From: Variovorax sp. TBS-050B
GTDB taxonomy: Bacteria > Pseudomonadota > Gammaproteobacteria > Burkholderiales > Burkholderiaceae_C
DNA length: 64,000 nt
NCBI RefSeq assembly: GCF_029893635.1
Contig: NZ_JARXYR010000002.1
Coordinates: forward strand, 3,075,001-3,139,000
Direction: 5' to 3'
The notes under the pieces are model-generated. The model did not search any database, was not told where the DNA came from, and saw only the letters and a program-made list of their open reading frames with translations. Both the position numbers and the translations under genes were made by a program. Shown here one piece after another: positions 1 to 9,258 of this stretch (position 1 is the first letter of the stretch; every line of letters starts with the position of its first letter).

Positions 1-1
1 G

Positions 2-1266
<1,265 letters not shown>

Positions 1267-1276
<10 letters not shown>

Positions 1277-1908
1277 CGAACCCACTCACCGCGCTCCAAG
1301 TGATGCGCGACGCGCCGGTGATCCCGGTGATCGTGCTGCACGACGTGAAGCACGCGGTCCCGCTTGCACGCGCCCTCGTGGCCGGCGGCATCCGCATGCT
1401 CGAGGTCACGCTGCGCACGCCGCAGGCGCTCGAATGCATCGAGGCGATCGCGAAGGAGGTGCCCGAGGCCGTGGCCGGTGCCGGCACCATCCGCAGCGCG
1501 GCCGATGCGCAGGCCTCGGCGCTGGCGGGCGCGAAGTTCGGCGTGAGCCCGGGCTACACGCGCGCCGTCGGCAAGGCCTGCCACGACCTCGGCCTGCCGC
1601 TGCTGCCGGGCGTGGCAACGGGCAGCGAGATCATGACCGCACAGGAAGACGGCTACACCGAACTGAAGTTCTTCCCCGCCATGCAGGCCGGCGGCCTGCC
1701 GATGCTCAAGGCCTGGCAGGGGCCGTTCGGCGACGTCACCTTCTGCCCGACGGGCGGCATCCATGCGGGCAACGCGGCCGAGTTCCTCGCGCTGTCGAAC
1801 GTGGCCTGCGTGGGCGGTTCGTGGATCGTGCCGACCGACGCGATCCGCGACGGCGACTGGGCGCAGATCGAGCAGCTGGCACGCGCCGCGAGCCAGCTGC
1901 CGCGCTGA
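1267..1908 (+). CDS. eda: KDPG aldolase (2-dehydro-3-deoxy-phosphogluconate aldolase)
   Basis: Class I aldolase of 213 residues that splits KDPG into pyruvate and glyceraldehyde-3-phosphate; it may also act on 4-hydroxy-2-oxoglutarate. The Schiff-base lysine is K134 in [10 protein letters not shown] and the general acid/base glutamate is E46 in MLEVTLRTP, matching E45/K133 of the E. coli enzyme. The phosphate-binding GGIHAGN follows. I chose ATG 1267 because AGGAG at 1255-1259 sits 7 nt upstream; ATG 1273, which forms an ATGA overlap with the edd stop, is the alternative. Length is normal. It is the second gene of an edd-eda-HAD operon. Confidence 0.95.
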
Positions 1909-1910
1909 CC

Positions 1911-2642
1911 ATGCGCGCGGCACCGTTCGATGCGAGCGACCTCCGGGTCATCGCGTTCGACGTGTTCGGCACCGTGGTCGACTGGCACAGCGGCATCAGC
2001 GCCGAGGTGGCGCAAGCCCTGCCGGGCGTCGACGGCGCGAGCTTCGCGCTCGCGTGGCGCGCCGGCTACCAGCCAGCGATGAAGGCGGTGATGGAACGCA
2101 TCGCGGCGGGCGAGGGCGGCTTCACGCTGCTCGACGAACTGCACCTGAGCATGCTCGACCACGTGCTGCAGGACTTCGGTCTCAGCGACCGGCTCGACAT
2201 GGCCGCGCGCCGCCACCTGAGCCGCGCCTGGCACCGCCTGCCCGCATGGCCCGACGCGGTGGAAGGGCTCACGCGGCTCAAGAGGAAGTTCACCATCTGC
2301 ACGCTGTCGAACGGCAACATCGGCCTGCTGACCGAGATGGCCAAGCGCGCTGGCCTGCCCTGGGACTGCGTGCTCTCGGCCGAGGTGTTCAAGGCCTACA
2401 AGCCCGACCCGCGCACCTACCTCGGCGTGGCCGGCGTGTTCGATGCCACGCCCGGACAGGTGATGCTCGCGGCCGCGCACCACGACGACCTGGCCGCCGC
2501 GCGCGTGTGCGGCCTCAAGACCGCCTACATCGAACGCCCGTTCGAGCACGGCCGCGCACAGCCGAAGGACGTGTCGCCGAATCCCGAGAACAGCCTGCAC
2601 GCGCGGGACATCGGCGAACTGGCCGATCTGCTGGGCTGCTGA
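1911..2642 (+). CDS. haloacid dehalogenase type II (HAD hydrolase)
   Basis: Cytosolic HAD-superfamily hydrolase of 243 residues. Motif I is [12 protein letters not shown] with nucleophile D17; motif II is CTLSNGN; the motif III lysine is in [11 protein letters not shown]; the acidic motif IV region is [12 protein letters not shown]. The arrangement is that of L-2-haloacid dehalogenases, whose annotated members often act on other small acids. ATG 1911 lies 2 nt after the eda stop, so it is co-transcribed and probably coupled, which suggests a job tied to sugar-acid metabolism, though nothing in the sequence fixes the substrate. A hairpin follows the stop. Confidence 0.85.
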   Translation: MRAAPFDASDLRVIAFDVFGTVVDWHSGISAEVAQALPGVDGASFALAWRAGYQPAMKAVMERIAAGEGGFTLLDELHLSMLDHVLQDFGLSDRLDMAARRHLSRAWHRLPAWPDAVEGLTRLKRKFTICTLSNGNIGLLTEMAKRAGLPWDCVLSAEVFKAYKPDPRTYLGVAGVFDATPGQVMLAAAHHDDLAAARVCGLKTAYIERPFEHGRAQPKDVSPNPENSLHARDIGELADLLGC

Positions 2643-2649
2643 GGGCCGC

Positions 2650-2667
2650 TGCCGCGCGTGCGCGGCA
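2650..2667. terminator. GC hairpin between convergent HAD and gloA genes
   Basis: TGCCGCGCGTGCGCGGCA is a perfect 18-nt palindrome in the 31-bp spacer between two convergent stops. It can fold on either strand as a stem of 7-8 bp and is followed by CTTCTCTC on the plus strand. A bidirectional terminator is the likeliest role; the T tract is poor. Confidence 0.5.
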
Positions 2668-2673
2668 CTTCTC

Positions 2674-3087
2674 TCAACGCAGGCCGCCGCCCGCCGCGCC
2701 CTCGTCGCGCTGGATCAGCTCGACCTTGTAGCCGTCCGGGTCCGTCACGAACGCGATCACCGTCGTGCCGCCCTTCACCGGCCCGGCCTCGCGCGTGACG
2801 TTGCCGCCCGACGCCTTGATCTTCTCGCAGGCCGCGTAGGCATCGGGCACGCCGAGTGCGATGTGGCCGTAGGCGGTGCCGAGCTCGTAGCTCTCGGTGC
2901 CCCAGTTGTAGGTGAGCTCGATCTCGGCCTGGTCCGGGTTGCCGTTGCCGTAGCCGACGAAGGCGAGGCTGTACTTGTACTCGGGGTTTTCCGAAGTGCG
3001 CAGCAGGTTCATGCCGAGCACCTTGGTGTAGAAGTCGATGGAGCGCTGGAGGTTGCCGACGCGCAGCATGGTGTGGAGAAGTCGCAT
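2674..3087 (-). CDS. gloA: lactoylglutathione lyase (glyoxalase I)
   Basis: Glyoxalase I of 137 residues. It isomerises the methylglyoxal-glutathione hemithioacetal to S-lactoylglutathione in the cytosol. The protein is close to E. coli GloA along its whole length ([63 protein letters not shown]). The four metal ligands of the nickel-type enzyme are present: H5, E57, H75, E123. The start ATG 3087 gives exactly the family N-terminus. The upstream gene on the same strand is a glutathione S-transferase 35 bp away, so a small glutathione-dependent detoxification unit is plausible. Confidence 0.96.
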   Translation of the reverse strand: MRLLHTMLRVGNLQRSIDFYTKVLGMNLLRTSENPEYKYSLAFVGYGNGNPDQAEIELTYNWGTESYELGTAYGHIALGVPDAYAACEKIKASGGNVTREAGPVKGGTTVIAFVTDPDGYKVELIQRDEGAAGGGLR

Positions 3088-3122
3088 CTCGTGGGGCCTG
3101 TGATCGTGGGGGAAGAAAGAAC

Positions 3123-3815
3123 CTATTTTCGTTCCTCGGCCAGCGTCAGCAAGTGCGCCTCGTGCTTGCGCAGGAACTCGCGCAGGTGCTGCGGGTATTC
3201 GGGCACGACCGCGCCGCGCACGCTGGGCCGCTCGGCGAGTGCGCGCCGCCATGCGTTCACCTTGGGCAAGGCATCGAAGATGTGGGAATCGCTGATCTGG
3301 TCGAACAGCTCGAAGTAGCGGAAGACCGGCGCGAACACCGCATCGACGAGGCTGAAATCGGCGCCCGCGAAATAGGGGCCGGCGCCGAGCGCGGCTTCGA
3401 CGCGCTCGAACTTGGCCGCGAGCGCGGCGCGCTTCTGCGCGAACACCTCGGCGTCGCGCGTGGTCTCGTAGCCCCAGAGGTCGCCGAGGATCGCGGAGCC
3501 GAATTCCATCCACGCGCGGTGCTCGGCGCGGGTGAGCGGGTCTTCGGGGTGGAGCCGCGGGCCCGGCTGCGTTTCCTCGAGGTACTCGCAGATCACGTTG
3601 CTCTCGAACAGCACGGCTTCGCTGCCGTCGGGCCGCGCCAGGCGCAGCAGCGGCACCTTGCCGAGCGGCGAGATGTCGAGGAACCATTGGGGCTTGTCCG
3701 CGAGGTCGATCACCACGCGTTCGAAGGGCACGTTCTTCTCGGCCAGCGCGATCGCGGCGCGCTGGACGTAGGGGCACAGCAGGTGGCTGACGAGGGTGAG
3801 CGATGGGGTCGGCAT
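3123..3815 (-). CDS. glutathione S-transferase family protein
   Basis: Soluble GST-like protein of 230 residues. The N-terminal thioredoxin-like domain carries [15 protein letters not shown] (cysteine-type active site, omega/beta-like rather than tyrosine-type), the cis-proline segment GKVPLL and the glutathione-contacting [11 protein letters not shown]. The C-terminal helical domain has [14 protein letters not shown]. It conjugates or reduces electrophiles with glutathione, but the substrate is not deducible. I chose ATG 3815 (MPTPSLTLV) because the upstream extension to 3887 has no GST character. It lies upstream of gloA on the same strand. Confidence 0.9.
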   Translation of the reverse strand: MPTPSLTLVSHLLCPYVQRAAIALAEKNVPFERVVIDLADKPQWFLDISPLGKVPLLRLARPDGSEAVLFESNVICEYLEETQPGPRLHPEDPLTRAEHRAWMEFGSAILGDLWGYETTRDAEVFAQKRAALAAKFERVEAALGAGPYFAGADFSLVDAVFAPVFRYFELFDQISDSHIFDALPKVNAWRRALAERPSVRGAVVPEYPQHLREFLRKHEAHLLTLAEERK

Positions 3816-3919
3816 GGTGTCGTGGCGAAGGAATGAACAGGCGGCCGATTCTTCCGGCGCCGAACAACCTTTTCCCGAAAAGCCCATTCGCCGAACGGGC
3901 CGCTTGTGCTAGGCGCGCG

Positions 3920-4609
3920 TCAAACGGCGCCCCGCTCGAGCCAGTGCGTGATGCGCCCGCCGTGCATCACGCCGGTGCGGTCGGCCATCGCATGCGCTTC
4001 GGCCTCGTTGTGGGTGACGAGGATCGCGGTCTGCCCCGCGCGCTGGAGGATGCCGCGCACCTCCTGCGTCAGGCGCTCGCGCGTGCGGCCGTCGAGGTTC
4101 GAGAACGGCTCGTCGAGCAGCAGCAGCGCGGGCGAGGGCGCGAGCGCACGTGCCAGCGCGATGCGCTGCTGCTGGCCGCCCGAGAGCTCGTGCGGAAAGC
4201 GCTCGCCCGCGTCGGCCAGACCCACGAGCGCGAGCATCTCGGCCACGCGCGCCTGCTGCTCGGTGCGCGGCAGGCGCCGCAGCCCGAAGGCCACGTTGCG
4301 GCCGGCCGACAGATGCGGGAACAGCGCGTACTCCTGGAACATCATGCCCACGTGACGCTCCTCGGGCGGCAGGTGCCGTTCGGTCGAGGACAGCAGCACC
4401 TCGCCGAGCCGGATGCTGCCCGCGCGCAGCGGCTCGAAGCCCGCGATCGCGCGCAGCACCGTAGTCTTGCCGCAGCCCGAGGGGCCGAACAGGCAGGCGA
4501 TCTCGCCCGCGGGCAGCGTGAGCGAGAAGTCGCTCACCACGGTGTGCAGGCGGCCGCGCGGCGTGTCGTAGCCGAGCGTGATCGCATCGATGAAGAGGGG
4601 AACGCTCAT
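3920..4609 (-). CDS. ABC transporter ATP-binding protein, Fe(III) type, short form
   Basis: Cytosolic ATPase of a ferric-iron importer, 229 residues. Walker A is GPSGCGKTT, the signature is [15 protein letters not shown], Walker B is [12 protein letters not shown], and the H-loop is [22 protein letters not shown] is typical of the FbpC/PotA group. FbpC proteins usually run to ~350 residues with a C-terminal TOBE-like regulatory domain; this one stops right after the ATPase core, and only ~100 bp separate it from the next gene, so the short form looks genuine. It overlaps the end of the permease gene by 4 bp (ATGA) and is the last gene of the operon. Confidence 0.92.
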   Translation of the reverse strand: MSVPLFIDAITLGYDTPRGRLHTVVSDFSLTLPAGEIACLFGPSGCGKTTVLRAIAGFEPLRAGSIRLGEVLLSSTERHLPPEERHVGMMFQEYALFPHLSAGRNVAFGLRRLPRTEQQARVAEMLALVGLADAGERFPHELSGGQQQRIALARALAPSPALLLLDEPFSNLDGRTRERLTQEVRGILQRAGQTAILVTHNEAEAHAMADRTGVMHGGRITHWLERGAV

Positions 4610-6270
4610 GTCTTGTCGGTCGGCGGCAGCGCCGAGGGCGTGCCGAGTTGATGGCGCGCCAGCAGCACCACGGGCAGCAGGCCCGCGGCCACGATCGCGA
4701 GCGCGGCGATCGCGCCTTCCTCGTAGGTGCCGCGTGCGGCCTCCGCGTAGAGCCAGGTGGCCAGCGTGTCGAAATTGGCGGGGCGCAGCAGCAGCGTCGC
4801 GGGCAGTTCCTTCATCGCGTCGACGAACACCAGCAGCGCGCCGGTGGCGATGGCGGGCTGCAGCAGCGGCAGGTGCACGCGCCGCAGCGTGCCGCCGGTG
4901 GTCTCGCCGAGCAGGCGCGCGGCCTGCTCGATGGCGGGCGGAATGCGCGCGAGCCCGGCCTCGATGCCGCCCACCGGCATCGCGAGAAAGCGGATCGCGC
5001 AGGCCACCACCAGCACCACGCCCGCCGCCATCAGCGGCAGGCCCTGCAGGCCGAGCAGCCCCGCGAGCGCCGCGTCGAAGGCGAGCGCCGGCGTGAGCAG
5101 GCCGATCGCCAGCACCGTGCCCGGCAGCGCATAGCCCAGCGAGGCCAGCCGCGCCTGCCAGCGTGCGCGGTTGGGATGGCTGCCCTGGCTGCGCGTGGCC
5201 CAGGCGACCACGAGGCCGGCCGCCACGGCGACCACCGTCACACCGGCCGCGAGCGTGATCGTGTTGCCGAGGCTCGCGAGCAGACCGTGCGAGATGCCGC
5301 CGCCCTGGCGCAGCCGCTTGGCGCTTTCCCAGAGCAGGTAGAGCGCCGGCGCGACGAAGCCGAGGATCACAGGCAGCGAAGCGGCCACGGTCGCGAGCCA
5401 GCCGGCGGCGCCGTGCAGCCGCCGCGGCTGCATCGCGCGCATGCGCTGTGCCGAGCCGAAGCGCTGGTGCCGGCGGCCGTTGCGTTCGAGCCAGACCAGC
5501 GCCACCACCACGACCAGCATGGCGCAGGCGATCTGGGCCGCGCCCGCGAGGTCGGAGCGCGTGATCCAGGTGGTGTAGACCGCCACCGTCAGCGTGTTCA
5601 CGCCGAGGAATTCGGAGGCGCCGATGTCGTTGAGCGTTTCGAGCAGCGCCAGGCTTAGGCCCACCGCGAGCGCGGGCCGCGCGAGCGGCAGCGCCACGCG
5701 GAAGAACGCCCCCCGGCCGCTTTCACCGAGCGTGCGCGCGGCCTCCAGCAGATGCGCGGGCTGCGTCATGAACATCGCGCGCGCGGTCATGTAGACGTAG
5801 GGATACAGCACGAAGCCGAGCACGAAGATCGCGCCCGCCATCGAGCGCAGGTCGGGCAGGCGGAACTGCCGCGGACTGTCGAAGCCCAGCATCCAGCGGA
5901 TCGCGCCCTGCACCGGGCCGATCGGATGCAGCAGGTCGAGGTAGGCGAAGGCGACGATGTAGGTCGGCATCGCGAGCGGCAGCAGCAGCGCCCAGTGCAG
6001 GACGCGCCGGCCCGGAAAGTCGCAGGCCGTGACCAGCCACGCGCAGCCGGTGCCGATCACCAGCACCAGCGCGCCCACGCCAGCCAGCAGCAAGGCCGTG
6101 TTGAGCGCGGCCTGCGGCAGCACGTGCGCGAACAGCGGGCCCCATTGCGCGAGCCCGGCGCCGAGCGCCAGCCAGGCGAGCACGAGCACCGGCGCAAGCA
6201 CGCCGAGGGCGATCGCGAGCGAAGCAAGGCGCCAGGCCGGCCCTGCGGCTTGCAGCCCGCGGGGACTCAC
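4606..6270 (-). CDS. ABC transporter permease, Fe(III) type (FbpB-like fused permease)
   Basis: Inner-membrane permease of 554 residues with two homologous halves, each with a binding-protein-dependent transport domain. EAARTLGESGRGAFFRVALP and EQAARLLGETTGGTLRRVHLP are the two EAA loops that contact the ATPase; the duplication is characteristic of FbpB/SfuB iron permeases. About twelve hydrophobic segments are visible. The start is GTG 6270, overlapping the TGA of the upstream binding-protein gene as GTGA, which is the only start that keeps the N-terminal membrane segment without invading the upstream gene. Translationally coupled at both ends. Confidence 0.9.
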   Translation of the reverse strand: MSPRGLQAAGPAWRLASLAIALGVLAPVLVLAWLALGAGLAQWGPLFAHVLPQAALNTALLLAGVGALVLVIGTGCAWLVTACDFPGRRVLHWALLLPLAMPTYIVAFAYLDLLHPIGPVQGAIRWMLGFDSPRQFRLPDLRSMAGAIFVLGFVLYPYVYMTARAMFMTQPAHLLEAARTLGESGRGAFFRVALPLARPALAVGLSLALLETLNDIGASEFLGVNTLTVAVYTTWITRSDLAGAAQIACAMLVVVVALVWLERNGRRHQRFGSAQRMRAMQPRRLHGAAGWLATVAASLPVILGFVAPALYLLWESAKRLRQGGGISHGLLASLGNTITLAAGVTVVAVAAGLVVAWATRSQGSHPNRARWQARLASLGYALPGTVLAIGLLTPALAFDAALAGLLGLQGLPLMAAGVVLVVACAIRFLAMPVGGIEAGLARIPPAIEQAARLLGETTGGTLRRVHLPLLQPAIATGALLVFVDAMKELPATLLLRPANFDTLATWLYAEAARGTYEEGAIAALAIVAAGLLPVVLLARHQLGTPSALPPTDKT

Positions 6271-7328
6271 TGATCGAAGCCGACCTTGTCGACGAGGGCG
6301 CTGGCCTGCTTGCGGTGCTTCGCGATCTCGGTCAGCGGCAGCGGATCGACCTTCAGCTCGCCGATGGTCTGGCCGATGATCGGATCGAGCGCCACGCCCT
6401 TGCGCACCGGGTACTCGTAGTTGGCCTGGGCATAGAGCGCCTGCGCCGGTTCGGACACCAGGAACTCGAGCAGCTTGACCGCGTTCTCGCGCTGCGGCGC
6501 GTTCTTCGCCACCGCCGCGCCGCTGATGTTGACGTGCGTGCCGCCACTCTTCGCGTTGGCGAAGGTCGGGCGGATCACCTTGATCGCGTCGCCCCACTTG
6601 CGCGCGTCGGTGCCTTCCTTGGCGCTCTTCATCTGGCCGACGTAGTACGAGTTGGCCAGGCCCACGTCGCAGATGCCGCCGAGGATGTCGCGCGCCACGT
6701 CGCGGTCGCCGCCCGTGGCCTTGCGCGCCAGGTTGGCCTTCACGCCGCGCAGCCACTGCTCGGTCTTGGCCTCGCCGTCGTGCGCGATCATGGCCGCGAT
6801 CAGCGCGGTGTTGTAGGGATGCTGCCCGGCGCGGATGCAGACCTTGCCCTTCCACTTGGGATTGGCCAGGTCTTCGTAGCGGAAGCTGGTGATCGGCTGG
6901 TTCTTGTCGGCATAGAGCACGCGCGCGCGCAGCGAGAGCGCGAACCACTGGCCGTCGGCGCCGCGCAGGTTGGCCGGCACGGCCGATTCGAGCGCGGCCG
7001 ACTTCACGGGCTGCGTCACGCCGCCGTCCACGAGGTCCATCAGGTTGCCGATGTCGACCGTCATGAGCACGTCGGCCGGCGAGCGCGCGCCCTCCGCCTT
7101 GACGCGTTCGAGCAGGCCGTCCTTCACGAACACGGTGTTCACCTTGATCTTGCTCTGGGCGCTGAAGGCCGAGATCAGCGGCTGGATCAGGCCCGGCTCG
7201 CGCGTCGTGTAGAGCGTGAGTTCGTCGTTGGCGGCATGGGCGGGCAGCGCGGCCGCGGCCAGCCAGGCGGCGCTGACGCCGATCAGTGCGCGCGCGGCGC
7301 GGCCTTGAATGCCGAAGCGGTCGGTCAT
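6267..7328 (-). CDS. Fe(III) ABC transporter periplasmic binding protein (FutA/FbpA type)
   Basis: Periplasmic ferric-iron receptor of 353 residues. A signal peptide (residues 1-33, cut near AHA|AND) is followed by LTLYTTREPGLIQPLISAF. The paired tyrosines Y228-Y229 in ANSYYVGQ, with Y40, are the iron-binding residues of the class. The late segment VRKGVALDPI also fits the family. Good RBS (GGAGGATTCC) just before ATG 7328. It is the first gene of a three-gene iron importer preceded by a Fur-box-like sequence, so iron-starvation induction is expected. Confidence 0.94.
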   Translation of the reverse strand: MTDRFGIQGRAARALIGVSAAWLAAAALPAHAANDELTLYTTREPGLIQPLISAFSAQSKIKVNTVFVKDGLLERVKAEGARSPADVLMTVDIGNLMDLVDGGVTQPVKSAALESAVPANLRGADGQWFALSLRARVLYADKNQPITSFRYEDLANPKWKGKVCIRAGQHPYNTALIAAMIAHDGEAKTEQWLRGVKANLARKATGGDRDVARDILGGICDVGLANSYYVGQMKSAKEGTDARKWGDAIKVIRPTFANAKSGGTHVNISGAAVAKNAPQRENAVKLLEFLVSEPAQALYAQANYEYPVRKGVALDPIIGQTIGELKVDPLPLTEIAKHRKQASALVDKVGFDQ

Positions 7329-7368
7329 GAAGGAATCCTCCAGTGCAGGGATGTGTGTTCTGAAAAAG

Positions 7369-7393
7369 CATCGCCGCCGCGAAGGCGACGATG
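7369..7393. promoter_or_regulatory. hairpin in the 5' leader of the iron-importer operon
   Basis: CATCGCCGCC and GGCGACGATG form a 10-bp arm pair with one mismatch around a GCGAA loop, between the Fur-box-like site (which it partly overlaps) and the binding-protein start codon. It could influence mRNA stability or translation. Function inferred from position only. Confidence 0.4.
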
Positions 7394-7405
7394 CGAATCA
7401 TTATC
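7387..7405. promoter_or_regulatory. Fur box upstream of the iron ABC operon
   Basis: The 19 bases here match the classical Fur consensus GATAATGATAATCATTATC at 15 of 19 positions, with the last ten (AATCATTATC) perfect. It lies 59-77 bp upstream of the start of the ferric-iron binding-protein gene, and on the minus strand it contains a GATAAT that could serve as the -10. Repression by Fur with Fe(II) is the expected behaviour. Confidence 0.75.
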
Positions 7406-7452
7406 ACTGCCAAAAGCGGCTTTTGATGTCCTTGCACTTACATGGCGGGGGA

Positions 7453-8148
7453 TTAATCGACCCAGCGGCCGGCCTCGGCCGGTGCCGCGCGCGAGGTCCG
7501 GAAACCGTTGGCCGGATGCGAGCGGTCCTCGTAGCCGAACGCGATGCCGCAGACCACGTGGCGATCGTCCGGGATCTCGAACCACCGGTGCAGGAAGCGC
7601 GCGCGCGAGGCCACGGCCGCCTGGGCGATGCTGGCCACGCCGAGGCTGCGCGCCGCCAGCATGAAGTTGTGCACGTAGGCGCCGCAGTCCAGCACGCCGT
7701 AGCTGCCGAGCACCGCCTCGGTGGTGACCAGCGCCAGGTGCGGCGCGCCGAAGAACCTGAAGTTCTGCTGCGCCTGCCGCTGCGAGGCGGCGCGGTCGCC
7801 GCGCGCCACGCCGACGGCCTCGTAGAGCTGGAAGCCGCAGGCGCGGCGGCGCTCCTGGTAGACGCCGCGGTATTCCGCGGGCGGCGCGATGTCGAAGCCG
7901 TCGCCGGCCGCGGCTTCCGGCGTGTCGAAGGCCTGGCGCAGCCGCTCGGTGGCCGCGGCGCTGGTCACGATCACCTGCCACGGCTGCGAGTTGCACCACG
8001 AGGCGGTGCGCTGCGCCGCCTGCAGGATCGCGTCGATCGTCTCGCGCGGCACCGGGTCCGGCAGGTAGCCGCGGCAGCTGTAGCGCTCGGCGAGCAGCGC
8101 CTGGAACGCGGATGCGGGCGAGGAGGCAGGACGGGGCATGGAGGACAT
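7453..8148 (-). CDS. nitroreductase family protein
   Basis: FMN-dependent oxidoreductase of 231 residues. ERYSCRGYLPDPVP near the N-terminus and QRTASWCNSQPW are the FMN-phosphate and ribityl-contacting motifs; the late GIAFGYED is also typical. It reduces nitroaromatics, quinones or enones with NAD(P)H; natural substrate unknown. I chose ATG 8148 (MSSMPRP); ATG 8139 is equally possible. It starts 13 bp after the stop of a hot-dog thioesterase gene on the same strand, so the two probably form an operon read from the marR intergenic region. Confidence 0.88.
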   Translation of the reverse strand: MSSMPRPASSPASAFQALLAERYSCRGYLPDPVPRETIDAILQAAQRTASWCNSQPWQVIVTSAAATERLRQAFDTPEAAAGDGFDIAPPAEYRGVYQERRRACGFQLYEAVGVARGDRAASQRQAQQNFRFFGAPHLALVTTEAVLGSYGVLDCGAYVHNFMLAARSLGVASIAQAAVASRARFLHRWFEIPDDRHVVCGIAFGYEDRSHPANGFRTSRAAPAEAGRWVD

Positions 8149-8161
8149 GGCCGCGCCCCGG

Positions 8162-8710
8162 TCAGCGCGCCGGCGGAATCTCGAAGACCAGGCAGGTGGT
8201 CGTGGCATGCGCGTAGAGCGTGCCGTCGGGCCCGAAGAGCCGCGCCTCGGCGGTGGCGAGCTGCCGGCCGCAATGGATCACCTTGCCTTCGGCGCGCACG
8301 CGCGGCACCTTGGGCGTGAGGCCCTTCACGTAGTTCACGCTCAGTTCGGCCGTGGTGTAGGCCCGGCCGGCCGGCATCATGGTGTGGACCGAGCAGCCCA
8401 GCGCGGAGTCGAGCAGCGTGGCGACCCAGCCGCCGTGGATGGTGCCGAGCGGGTTCAGGTGCTGCGCGAGCGGCGTGCCCTGGAACACCGCCACGCCGGG
8501 GCTCACCGAGAGCAGCATGAAGTCGAGCGTCTTCGCGATGGCGGCGAAGGGGATCTCGCCGTTCAGCATGGCCTGCATCGTCTCGAGCCCGGTCTTGCCC
8601 GCGATCTGCTCGGGGCGCGCGAGTCCCGGCCCGGGGCCTTGCGCGATGCGTTCGGCGATCTGCTGTTCCTCGGCGAGCCAGGCGTCGAGCTGGCTGGTGG
8701 TGGTCGTCAT
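8162..8710 (-). CDS. PaaI-family hot-dog thioesterase
   Basis: Cytosolic acyl-CoA thioesterase of 182 residues. The hot-dog core carries HLNPLGTIHGGWVATLLDSA (about residues 84-103), with the HGG characteristic of the PaaI/HGG subgroup; the N-terminal ~60 residues form an extra helical segment seen in longer members. Hydrolysis of a phenylacetyl-CoA-like or medium-chain thioester is likely; the exact substrate cannot be told. Transcribed divergently from a MarR regulator with two operator-like repeats in between, so probably under its control. Confidence 0.88.
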   Translation of the reverse strand: MTTTTSQLDAWLAEEQQIAERIAQGPGPGLARPEQIAGKTGLETMQAMLNGEIPFAAIAKTLDFMLLSVSPGVAVFQGTPLAQHLNPLGTIHGGWVATLLDSALGCSVHTMMPAGRAYTTAELSVNYVKGLTPKVPRVRAEGKVIHCGRQLATAEARLFGPDGTLYAHATTTCLVFEIPPAR

Positions 8711-8747
8711 TCCTGGGTCTCTCCTGTGGTCATTGCGAAGTCAATGA

Positions 8748-8776
8748 GTTGCATATGCAACGGTTGCATCTACAAT
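8748..8776. promoter_or_regulatory. MarR-type operator pair between thioesterase and marR genes
   Basis: GTTGCATATGCAAC (8748-8761) is a perfect 14-bp palindrome, and GTTGCATCTACAAT (8763-8776), starting 15 bp further on, matches it at 10 of 14 positions. The second copy ends 8 bp before the marR start codon. Palindromes of this size in a divergent MarR spacer are typical autoregulatory operators; binding here would block both promoters. Confidence 0.75.
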
Positions 8777-8784
8777 CATAAGCC

Positions 8785-9243
8785 ATGGACACTCCGACCC
8801 GACCCCGCGGCTGCACCAGCTTCAAGGTGCGACAGCTGCAGCGACGACTCTCGCAGCACTACGACGCCGAGGTCTCGCAGAGCGGCCTCAAGACCACGCA
8901 GTTCTCGCTGCTGTCGAACCTGAAGCGGCTGGGTCCGGTGCGCCCGGTCGATTTTGCGGCCGAGCTCAAGATGACCGCCTCCACGCTGAGCCGCAACCTG
9001 CAGCCGCTGATCGCCGCGGGCTGGGTGGAGCAGGGCGCGGGCACCGATGCGCGCAGCCGGCTGCTGGTGCTCACGCCCGAGGGCGAGGCCAAGTGGCGCG
9101 AGGCGCAGGCGCACTGGAAGACCGCGCAGCAGAAGCTCAACGCGCTGCTCGGCGTGGAGCGCGTGCTGGCGCTGCATCAACTGATCGACGAATCCCTCGA
9201 ACTGCTGGGCGCCGACGACGCCGCAGCCGACCTCCACGACTGA
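8785..9243 (+). CDS. MarR family transcriptional regulator
   Basis: Winged-helix DNA-binding repressor of 152 residues. The wing and recognition helix are in PVDFAAELKMTASTLSRNL and GWVEQGAGTDARSRLLVLTP (residues about 53-96), with flanking dimerisation helices. It sits head-to-head with the thioesterase/nitroreductase pair and 15 bp upstream of an MFS gene, so it most likely represses both, responding to a small organic ligand. The operator palindrome next to its start supports autoregulation. Confidence 0.92.
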   Translation: MDTPTRPRGCTSFKVRQLQRRLSQHYDAEVSQSGLKTTQFSLLSNLKRLGPVRPVDFAAELKMTASTLSRNLQPLIAAGWVEQGAGTDARSRLLVLTPEGEAKWREAQAHWKTAQQKLNALLGVERVLALHQLIDESLELLGADDAAADLHD

Positions 9244-9258
9244 AAAAAAGAGAATTCC

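Noticed and set aside
3835..3905. Hairpin CTTTTCCCGAAAAG between the GST and iron-ATPase genes considered as a terminator
   Set aside because: Stem is only 5 bp with no T tract; too weak to call.
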